Positions 33,837 through 40,326 of a stretch of 40,326 nt of DNA are shown here, piece after piece. The stretch covers positions 1 through 40,326 of the forward strand of contig NZ_QFQZ01000043.1 in assembly GCF_003243465.1 (NCBI RefSeq). The letters run 5' to 3'. The position numbers were made by a program, and so were the translations under genes. Origin of the DNA: Caulobacter segnis (GTDB lineage: Bacteria > Pseudomonadota > Alphaproteobacteria > Caulobacterales > Caulobacteraceae). How positions within the stretch are numbered: position 1 is the first letter of the stretch; each line of letters begins with the position of its first letter. Below the pieces are notes generated by a model. The model did not search any database. It saw only the letters and a list, made by a program, of their open reading frames with translations, and was not told the origin of the DNA.

Positions 33837-34883
33837 TTGGCCGTATCGAGACGCGATCTGCACGCGATGATGCTGAGCGCGGCGTTCGCCGCGGGCGCTG
33901 GCCCGTCCTGGGCGGCCAGGGCCGGCGAAGGCGGCGAGGACATCCTGGCCCGCGTCGACCCCGAACTGCGCGACGGCGCGCGCGCCATTCTCTCCAGACC
34001 TTCCCCCGAGTGGACCTTTCCCGAACTCAAGGCCCTGAGGGCCAGGATCCCGCCGCCGCCGCCGCCCTTGGCGAGCCCCGCGGTGGAGCGTCGCGTCATT
34101 CCCGGAGCCCCTGGCGGGCCGGACGTGTCTGTCCAGGTGATCGGCGCGGGGCCGCGCGGCAAGCCGCGGCCGGCGCTGCTGCACATCCACGGCGGCGGCT
34201 TCATTCTGGGGCGGGCGGAGGACTCCACGCCGCTGTGCCAGACGATCGCCGCCGAACTCGATTGCCTCGTGGTCAATGTCGAGTACCGGCTTTGCCCCGA
34301 GACGCCGTTTCCGGGACCGGTCGAGGACTGCTACGCCGCCCTTGTCTGGCTGCATCGCAACGCCGAGGCCCTGGGCGTGGATCGCGAGCGCATCGCGGTG
34401 ATGGGCGAGAGCGCCGGCGGTGGGCTGGCGGCGATGGTCGCCATCGCGGCGCGTGATCGTCGAGAGGTCAAGCTTCGCTATCAGGTGTTGATCTATCCCA
34501 TGCTCGACGATCGGACCGGCAGCACGCGCCGCGTCCCGCCGTTCATCGGCGCGATCGGCTGGAACGAGGCCGGCAACCGGTTCGGATGGACGAGCTTCCT
34601 GGGCGCGCCGGCCGGACAAGGCCAGCCGCCTCATGGCGCCGTGCCCGCGCGGCTTTCCGATCTGAGCGGCCTGGCGCCCGCCTTCATTGGTGTCGGCGCC
34701 ATTGACCTCTTCGTTGAGGAGGACCTGGACTATGCCCGCCGGTTGGTCCTGGCGGGGGTGCCGACCCAGTTTCACCTGACGCCGGGCGCGTACCACGGCT
34801 TTGATTTCATCGCGCCGCAGTCGCGCCCGTCTAAGGCGTTCGTCGCCGCCTGGATGAGCGGATTGCGCGCCGCCTTCGCCTGA
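33837..34883 (+). CDS. Tat-exported alpha/beta-hydrolase esterase, HSL family
   Basis: Encodes 348 residues from a TTG with GGGGAGG (33825-33831) 5 bases ahead; the longer frame back to 33756 would run across an operator. N-terminal SRRDLHAMMLSAAFAAGAG is a twin-arginine-type signal. HGGG at 118-121, Ser192 in GESAGG, Asp in GAIDLFVEE and His in GAYHGFDF form the HSL active site. It is a close paralogue of the 28161 enzyme but exported, so the same type of ester could be cut on both sides of the inner membrane. Divergent from the 32533 gene. Confidence 0.88.
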   Translation: MAVSRRDLHAMMLSAAFAAGAGPSWAARAGEGGEDILARVDPELRDGARAILSRPSPEWTFPELKALRARIPPPPPPLASPAVERRVIPGAPGGPDVSVQVIGAGPRGKPRPALLHIHGGGFILGRAEDSTPLCQTIAAELDCLVVNVEYRLCPETPFPGPVEDCYAALVWLHRNAEALGVDRERIAVMGESAGGGLAAMVAIAARDRREVKLRYQVLIYPMLDDRTGSTRRVPPFIGAIGWNEAGNRFGWTSFLGAPAGQGQPPHGAVPARLSDLSGLAPAFIGVGAIDLFVEEDLDYARRLVLAGVPTQFHLTPGAYHGFDFIAPQSRPSKAFVAAWMSGLRAAFA

Positions 34884-34942
34884 CGCGGGCGCGGCGCGGA
34901 CGGCTGAAGCGGTTCACGCCGGGCCCTGCCGTCGCCGGGCTC

Positions 34943-34956
34943 GGCAATCGATTGCA
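34943..34956. promoter_or_regulatory. LacI-family operator (GGCAATCGATTGCA)
   Basis: Copy closest to consensus, 37 bases before the GTG of the second sugar-locus receptor. Confidence 0.85.
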
Positions 34957-34993
34957 GTTCTGACGCTAGACAATAATAAGGGGAGGTAACGTC

Positions 34994-37162
34994 GTGAGAA
35001 AAACTTCATTCCATAGCGGTTCGCGTTCGGCGCTTTGGCGGGGCGTGAGCCTGGCGGCCCTGGCGGGTCTGTCCTTCGCGGCCAGCGGCCCCGCCATGGC
35101 CCAGCACGCGCAAGGCCAAGCGACCGACTCCGAAAAGCTCGACGAGGTGGTCGTGACCGCCCTGAAGGGCGGTTCCCAGGTCATCGCGCGCGCGCCCGTC
35201 GCCATCCAGGCGTTCTCGGACAAGGTGCTGGTCGAGCGCGGCGTTCGCGACGGCGCCGACCTGATCCAGATGATCCCCGGCGCCTCCCAGGCCCAGGAGA
35301 TCGGCGCGGGCTACCGCATCTTCTCGTTCCGGGGCTCTGGCGCCGGCGGTCCGGTCGGCGACGGCATGATCGGCTACTATCTGGACGACACCCCGTTCGG
35401 CGTTCCGAACAACCAGGCCGCTCCGCCGCTGCAGTATTTCGACATCGAGCGGGTGGAAGTGCTGCGCGGACCCCAGGGCACGCTGTACGGCTCCGGCTCG
35501 ATGGGCGGCGCGATCATCTACCGCACCAAGAGCCCCAACCTCAACCGGATGGGCTTCACCGCCGAGAGCGAGGTCTCGGGCACCCGCGACTCGGGCGACG
35601 CCAACTATCGCGTGGCCGGCGCGGTCTCGATCCCGATCATCGAGGACAAGCTGGGCCTGCGCGTCAGCGGCGGCTACGACAAGCGAGCGGGCTACAACGA
35701 CATCTATCAGGGCGCTCCCGTGGGCGCGCCCTACAAGACCGACGCCAACGGCGTCGTCTCCAAGAACCTGCAGGCGGTGCTGCTGTGGAAGCCGACCGAC
35801 CGCTCGACCGTCCGACTGCGGGCCTGGCGGTTCAGCACCGACCAGGATTATCTGAACGTCATGAACTCGGTGGATCCGCCGTATGCGGCCTACCAAGGCA
35901 CGGTCAACGGCTATGATCGCCGCCGCGCGAACTACTATTCCGGCACGATCACCCACGAGTTCGACGGCCTGACCCTGACCAACGCCACCTCCTATCAGAA
36001 GTCGCTTCCCGGCGGCTTTGGCGTGGCTCTGAACCTGGGCCCGCCCCTGGGCATCGGCACCCTGATCAACGGGGGCGACGCCAACAGCTTCGTCAACGAA
36101 TTCCGGCTCGCCACCTCGGGCGATGGTCCGCTGCACTGGGTGGGCGGCGCCTTCTACCAGAAGGCGCGCGGCCTCTATCAGTTCTCCCTGGACTTCCCGA
36201 CCCTGAAGCTTGGCGGCAGCACGATCACGCGCACCGAAAACGCCTCGGTGTTCTCGGAAATCAGCTACGACCTGATGGGCGGCAAGTTGGTGCCGCTGCT
36301 GGGCCTGCGCTACTTCAAGGACGATCGCTCATCGGAGTCGGTGACCAACGGCCAGCTGGTCACCAGCCAGGCCAAGCCGGACGCCCTGACCTGGCGGGCG
36401 AACCTGGCCTATTATCCGTCCGACAAGTGGATGTTGTTCTTCAACGCCGGCACCGGCTTCCGGAGCGGCATTCTGCAGTCGCAGGCCCAGGCCAACGCCG
36501 TGATCGCCGACAAGGTGCCGACCAGCATCTCGTTGACGCCCGACAAGCTTCGCAACATCGAAATCGGCGCCAAGGGAAAGCTGTTCGACGACGCCCTGCA
36601 TCTGTCGGTCAGCGCCTACGACATCAAGTACACGAACCTTCAGAGCGCCTTCAACACCTCGATCGGCCTCTCGGCCTTCGCCAATCTCGGCGACGCCAAG
36701 ACCAAGGGGATCGACATCGAGGCGTCGTGGGACACCCCGGTCCAGGGCCTCAACCTGACCCTGATCGGCAACGTCAACACCTCGGAGTTCACCAACGTCA
36801 TTCCCGCCTTCGCCGCCGCCAATCCGCGCAACGCCGCTGGCCAGGAGCTGTTCAACACGCCGCCCTACAACTGGCGCCTGGACGTGAACTACCAGAAGAG
36901 CGTCGGCCTCTATGACGTGTTCTTCAACGCCTCGGCCACCGCGGTCGGTCGGGCGCGCAACAGCGACGCCACGGTCAATACGCTGGACCCCTATCAGCTC
37001 TATCGCGCAAGCCTGGGGGTTCGAAAGGGCGCCTACGAGGTCAAGCTGTTCGGCGAGAACCTCTCCGACGAGCGCGGTCCGACCGCCGCCAACGGTCCGA
37101 CCCTGCTGGCGGGGCCGCGTCCGCGGACCATCGGCGTGAGCCTCAGTCTCGACTTCAACTAG
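34994..37162 (+). CDS. TonB-dependent outer-membrane receptor (sugar-locus copy 2)
   Basis: Encodes 722 residues from a GTG preceded by GGGGAGG. A long signal peptide ends near GPAMA; TonB box DEVVVTA; plug with MIGYYLDDTPFG and IERVEVLRGPQGTLYGSGSMGG; barrel ending in ...GVSLSLDFN. It is clearly paralogous to the 25824 receptor (same ISYDLMGGKLVPL, FANLGDAKTKGIDIE blocks) but has diverged in surface loops, so the two may take up related but different ligands. It has its own operator and is followed by a type-B carboxylesterase and a fructokinase gene. Confidence 0.93.
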   Translation: MRKTSFHSGSRSALWRGVSLAALAGLSFAASGPAMAQHAQGQATDSEKLDEVVVTALKGGSQVIARAPVAIQAFSDKVLVERGVRDGADLIQMIPGASQAQEIGAGYRIFSFRGSGAGGPVGDGMIGYYLDDTPFGVPNNQAAPPLQYFDIERVEVLRGPQGTLYGSGSMGGAIIYRTKSPNLNRMGFTAESEVSGTRDSGDANYRVAGAVSIPIIEDKLGLRVSGGYDKRAGYNDIYQGAPVGAPYKTDANGVVSKNLQAVLLWKPTDRSTVRLRAWRFSTDQDYLNVMNSVDPPYAAYQGTVNGYDRRRANYYSGTITHEFDGLTLTNATSYQKSLPGGFGVALNLGPPLGIGTLINGGDANSFVNEFRLATSGDGPLHWVGGAFYQKARGLYQFSLDFPTLKLGGSTITRTENASVFSEISYDLMGGKLVPLLGLRYFKDDRSSESVTNGQLVTSQAKPDALTWRANLAYYPSDKWMLFFNAGTGFRSGILQSQAQANAVIADKVPTSISLTPDKLRNIEIGAKGKLFDDALHLSVSAYDIKYTNLQSAFNTSIGLSAFANLGDAKTKGIDIEASWDTPVQGLNLTLIGNVNTSEFTNVIPAFAAANPRNAAGQELFNTPPYNWRLDVNYQKSVGLYDVFFNASATAVGRARNSDATVNTLDPYQLYRASLGVRKGAYEVKLFGENLSDERGPTAANGPTLLAGPRPRTIGVSLSLDFN

Positions 37163-37271
37163 GCCCGGTTGAACAGGCGGCAGGGCGAAGGTCCCACCGC
37201 CTGGCGATCCCCCCAACTGTGGGGCCGCGCGCCACGCGTCGGATCGATAGGGCGATGCGGTTCATTCCCCA

Positions 37272-37302
37272 CGCGGGGGGAGCCCCTGCTGCTTCCCCCG
37301 CG
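37272..37302 (+). terminator. Possible attenuating hairpin after the receptor gene
   Basis: CGCGGGGG (37272-37279) can pair with CCCCCGCG (37295-37302), 8 bp with a 15-base loop, followed by ACTCTTTTG. It lies in the 199-base gap between receptor and carboxylesterase and could lower expression of the downstream genes relative to the receptor. Confidence 0.4.
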
Positions 37303-37361
37303 ACTCTTTTGTCCAAAACCGAACGGGACGCCGCGAGCGTCGCCAACGCCTGGAGGGCTCG

Positions 37362-39056
37362 ATGAGCGGCATGTTCGATGATCGTCGCATCTCCGGCGTC
37401 GGCCGCCGGTCCGTGCTCGCGGGCGCGGGCCTGATCGCGGGCGCGCAGGCCGTGGGCGGTAGCTCCGCCGAAGCGGCGATCCCGGCGCGGCGATCTGAAC
37501 TGGCCGCCGGCGCGGCCGTGGCCCAAGCCTCCACCACCGCCGGGCGCGTGGCGGGCTATGTTCGCGGCGGGATCTTCGCCTTCAAGGGCGTGCCCTATGG
37601 CGGGCCGACCGGGGGCGAGAACCGCTTCATGCCACCGCGCCCGCCGGAGCCGTGGAAGGGCGTCCGCAGCGCTCGCCACTATGGCCCGATCTGTCCGCAG
37701 GATCAGGGAACGGGGCGCCTCAACGACGAGGAAGCCTTCGTCTTTCAATGGAACGACGCGGTCCAAGGCGAAGACTGCCTGAGGCTCAATGTCTGGACGC
37801 CGGGGCTTGAAGGTTCCGGGCGGCGGCCGGTCATGGTGTGGCTCCATGGCGGAGGCTTCGCGGCCGGCTCCGGTCACGACCTGCCCGCCTTCGACGGCGA
37901 AAATCTCGCGCGTCGCGGCGACGTCGTGGTCGTGACCCTCAATCACCGTCTCAATGTGCTCGGCTATCTGGACCTGTCCCACTGCGGCGAGCGTTTCGCC
38001 CAGTCGGGCAATGTCGGCATGCTCGACATCGTGGCCGCCCTGGCCTGGGTTCGCGACAACATCGCCCAGTTCGGCGGCGATCCCGACCGCGTGCTGATCT
38101 TCGGTCAGTCCGGGGGAGGGGCCAAGGTCTCGACCCTGATGGGCATGCCCGCCGCCCGGGGGCTGTTCCATCGCGCCATCGTGATGAGCGGTTCGTTCAG
38201 TCGCGCGGTGTCTCGGGAGAAGGCGCGGCGCTTGACCGACCTGACGCTGGTCGAGCTGGGCCTGTCGTCCTCGGACGCCGCCGCCGCGCTCCAGGCCCTG
38301 CCGCATGCGCGGCTTCTGGCGGCCGGCCAGAAGGCGCGCGCGCGGGTCAATACGCCGTTCGATGGCTTCGTGGACGCCCGCCTGATCCCCAACCATCTGG
38401 ACTTCGCCCCCGTGGTCGACGGGACGACGCTGCCGGCCTGTCCCTTCCATCCCGACGCGCCGGCCATCTCGGCCCACGTGCCGCTGATGGTCGGTACGAC
38501 GCTCAACGAGTTCGTTCACGGGATCAATCACCCCGAGGTCGAGGCGATGAGCCCGGCCGAGCTCGCGGCGCGGGCCGAGCGTTTCCTGCCGGGAAACGGC
38601 GCGCGCCTGGTGGAGGTGTTCCGCCAACGGACGCCCGACGCCAGCCCGTTCGATCTCTGGTCCCACATCGCCACCGCGCCGATCCGCAAGGCCGCGGTCG
38701 AACAGGCGGCGACCAAGGCGCGGCAGGGCGGAGCGCTCGCCTATCTCTACTGGTTCCACTGGCGCTCGCCGGTGCTGGACGGTCGGCCGCGGGCTTTCCA
38801 CTGCCTGGATATACCGTTCGCCTTCGCCAACACCGATTGCTGCGACTCGATGACCGGCGGGGGACAGGAGGCGCGCGCGCTCGGCGCCCAGCTGGCCGAC
38901 GCCTTCGTGGCCTTCGCCCGTGGCGGCGACCCCAATCACCCTGGTCTCCCAGCTTGGCGTCCGGTCACGCCGGGCGGGGCCGCCACGATGATCTTCGACA
39001 CCAAGACCCGCCTTGATCCCGATCCCGACGCCGCCGAGCGCGCGGCGATCGGCTGA
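37362..39056 (+). CDS. Tat-exported type-B carboxylesterase
   Basis: Encodes 564 residues; GGAGGG ahead of the ATG. Twin-arginine-type signal GVGRRSVLAGAGLIAGAQA. Carboxylesterase type-B marks: FKGVPYG at 74-80, EDCLRLNVW at 137-145, oxyanion HGGG at 162-165, nucleophile Ser250 in FGQSGGGAKV (the GxSxG reads GQSGG instead of the common GESAG), and the His in AFHCLDIPF. Family enzymes cleave a wide range of carboxylic esters, including p-nitrobenzyl and cinnamoyl types. With the other four hydrolases it makes a set of esterases of three different folds or subfamilies in one regulon. Confidence 0.92.
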   Translation: MSGMFDDRRISGVGRRSVLAGAGLIAGAQAVGGSSAEAAIPARRSELAAGAAVAQASTTAGRVAGYVRGGIFAFKGVPYGGPTGGENRFMPPRPPEPWKGVRSARHYGPICPQDQGTGRLNDEEAFVFQWNDAVQGEDCLRLNVWTPGLEGSGRRPVMVWLHGGGFAAGSGHDLPAFDGENLARRGDVVVVTLNHRLNVLGYLDLSHCGERFAQSGNVGMLDIVAALAWVRDNIAQFGGDPDRVLIFGQSGGGAKVSTLMGMPAARGLFHRAIVMSGSFSRAVSREKARRLTDLTLVELGLSSSDAAAALQALPHARLLAAGQKARARVNTPFDGFVDARLIPNHLDFAPVVDGTTLPACPFHPDAPAISAHVPLMVGTTLNEFVHGINHPEVEAMSPAELAARAERFLPGNGARLVEVFRQRTPDASPFDLWSHIATAPIRKAAVEQAATKARQGGALAYLYWFHWRSPVLDGRPRAFHCLDIPFAFANTDCCDSMTGGGQEARALGAQLADAFVAFARGGDPNHPGLPAWRPVTPGGAATMIFDTKTRLDPDPDAAERAAIG

Positions 39057-39077
39057 GGCAATGCCAAGAGACAGACA

Positions 39078-39980
39078 ATGACCTATGCGGGCGTGGAAAT
39101 CGGCGGAACGAAGGTCGTGGTCGCCTTCGGCTCGGGTCCCGATGACCTGTGCGATCGCGTGCGAATCCCGACCACGACGCCGGAAGAGACGATCGGCGCG
39201 GTCGTCCGGGTGCTGGAGACGCGGCGCCAGCATTTCGGTCTCGACGCCGTCGGCGTGGCGACGTTCGGGCCAGTGCGGCTGGATCCGAAGGCTCCCGACT
39301 ATGGCCACATTCTCCCGACGCCCAAGCCCGGCTGGTCCGGGGCCGACATCCTGGGCCCGCTGAGGCGGTTGGGGCTTCCGGTCGGCCTGGACACCGACGT
39401 CAACGGCGCGGCCCTCGGCGAGGGCCGATGGGGCGCTTGCGCGGGCCTCGACAACTACGCCTATGTGACGGTGGGAACCGGGGTCGGGGTCGGCCTGGTG
39501 GTCCATGGCGCGCCAGTGCATGGGGCGCTGCACCCCGAGCTCGGCCATCTACCCGTCCGTCGCGATCCGGTCCTGGATCCGTTCGTGGGGTCTTGCCCCT
39601 TTCACGGCGACTGTCTGGAGGGGTTAGTCAGCGGGCCCGCGCTCGCCGCCCGCACCGGACGTCCCGGGGAGGCGCTTGCGGCCGACGACCCCCTCTGGGA
39701 CCTGGTCGGAGATTATCTGGCGCAGCTGGCCGCCACGCTCACCTACACGGTCGCTCCCCGTCGGATCGTGCTGGGAGGGGGTGTTGGCCAGACGCCTCGC
39801 GTCCTGTCCCGCATGCGCGAGCGCTTGATGTTCTGGCTTGGCGGTTATCTGCCGGCGCTTCAGAACTCCCAAGCCATTGAGGCGTATCTCGTAGCTCCGG
39901 CGCTCGGCGAGAGTTCCGGTGTTCTGGGCGCGATCGTCCTGGCGCGCAGAGCTCTGCGGGCGCACTCAGAGTCCCGCTGA
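39078..39980 (+). CDS. ROK-family fructokinase
   Basis: Encodes 300 residues. N-terminal phosphate loop GVEIGGTK (5-12) with Glu where many ROK sugar kinases have Asp, as in the fructokinase subgroup. Catalytic Asp107 in LDTDVNGAA, TVGTGVGVGL near 131-140, and the structural zinc site His157 with Cys173-P-F-His176-G-D-Cys179 followed by LEGLVSGPA, which is diagnostic of YdhR-type fructokinases. It phosphorylates fructose with ATP to fructose-6-phosphate. The gene lies 21 bases after the carboxylesterase gene; the ribosome-binding site is weak (AAGAGAC). Fructose would come from the GH68 enzyme of this locus. Confidence 0.92.
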   Translation: MTYAGVEIGGTKVVVAFGSGPDDLCDRVRIPTTTPEETIGAVVRVLETRRQHFGLDAVGVATFGPVRLDPKAPDYGHILPTPKPGWSGADILGPLRRLGLPVGLDTDVNGAALGEGRWGACAGLDNYAYVTVGTGVGVGLVVHGAPVHGALHPELGHLPVRRDPVLDPFVGSCPFHGDCLEGLVSGPALAARTGRPGEALAADDPLWDLVGDYLAQLAATLTYTVAPRRIVLGGGVGQTPRVLSRMRERLMFWLGGYLPALQNSQAIEAYLVAPALGESSGVLGAIVLARRALRAHSESR

Positions 39981-40326
39981 CGCGCTTTCCGAGAGCGGGG
40001 AAACATAGCGCGGAGGAGCCACCTTTGCCCGTTCGGCAATCTAGAGCGCCCTCCTGGCGACGCCTTGGAAATCCGGTCTATGGCGAGCGTCGTGACGCTC
40101 AAGCGTCATCGCGCTCATAACGAGACAGGAGGCCGCCGGCCAGGTGTCGACATTGGCCTCCATAAGCAGGATGGCGGCGGTATCCGTCGGCGCTAAGCTG
40201 CAGGCCTCGGGTTCGGCACATCTGGGCGGTGTGGAGCGTCATGCTTTTGCCTGTCTTCATCGCTCCCTTTCTGAGGTCTTCTTCTGGGAAAGCAGGGCAA
40301 GGCGACCGGCATTCCCCAGCGAATAG
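39981..40326. other. Unassigned region at the right edge
   Basis: 346 bases without a convincing gene. TGACGC-TCAA-GCGTCA (40093-40108) forms a small hairpin without a T-run. A 60-codon forward frame at 40144 lacks a ribosome-binding site. Confidence 0.45.
40099..40260 (-). CDS. Possible small protein, unrecognised
   Basis: A 53-residue frame starts MKTGKSMTLHTAQMCRTRG and ends RYERDDA; AGGGAG lies just ahead of its ATG. It is basic, Cys- and His-containing and has no signal peptide or membrane segment. Only the ribosome-binding site supports it; it may be chance. Confidence 0.2.
   Translation of the reverse strand: MKTGKSMTLHTAQMCRTRGLQLSADGYRRHPAYGGQCRHLAGGLLSRYERDDA

Noticed and set aside
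37155..39548. Reverse 797-codon frame opposite the carboxylesterase and kinase
   Set aside because: Antisense shadow with repetitive Arg/Gly/His composition.
1..40326. CRISPR array or transposase gene
   Set aside because: No regularly spaced repeats and no recognisable transposase or intact integrase was found on either strand.

Overview
The window is GC-rich, densely coded DNA with many TonB-dependent receptors and coupled ATGA/GTGA gene junctions. It looks like the chromosome of an alphaproteobacterium, most likely Caulobacter or a close relative; this rests on gene style, not on a marker gene. It starts inside a glycosyltransferase-like gene and is otherwise made of three functional blocks.

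Block 1 (about 1.6-16.6 kb) is a catabolic cluster. A forward run encodes a TonB-dependent receptor, an MFS transporter, a RutA-like flavin monooxygenase, an isochorismatase-fold amidohydrolase, an M20 hydrolase, a flavin reductase and a TauD-type dioxygenase, and ends in a strong terminator. A reverse run (TauD dioxygenase, SDR, VOC protein) diverges from a forward operon of a Rieske oxygenase, a DODA-type extradiol dioxygenase, an acetamidase/formamidase and an AraC regulator. Together they suggest uptake and oxidative opening of an unknown, probably nitrogen-containing ring compound followed by amide or formamide hydrolysis.

Block 2 (16.6-21.1 kb, reverse) is an iron-uptake-type operon: TonB-dependent receptor, a small membrane protein and a PepSY membrane protein, with a Fur-box-like palindrome upstream. 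Beyond it lies about 0.7 kb of non-coding DNA holding a fragment that resembles the 3' half of a tRNA, a possible integration scar.

Block 3 (21.7-40.0 kb) is the most interesting part. It contains a GH68 levansucrase-type enzyme, a neutral-ceramidase-like protein, a LacI-family regulator, two paralogous TonB-dependent receptors, five alpha/beta-hydrolase esterases, a sucrose-type MFS symporter and a ROK fructokinase. Eight copies of a 14-bp palindrome close to GGCAATCGATTGCC lie in front of nearly every transcription unit and are very probably the operators of the LacI regulator. The gene set fits a locally regulated system that imports an acylated fructose-containing sugar such as a sucrose ester, removes the acyl groups, splits the sucrose unit and phosphorylates fructose. 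The regulon is well supported; the substrate is inference.
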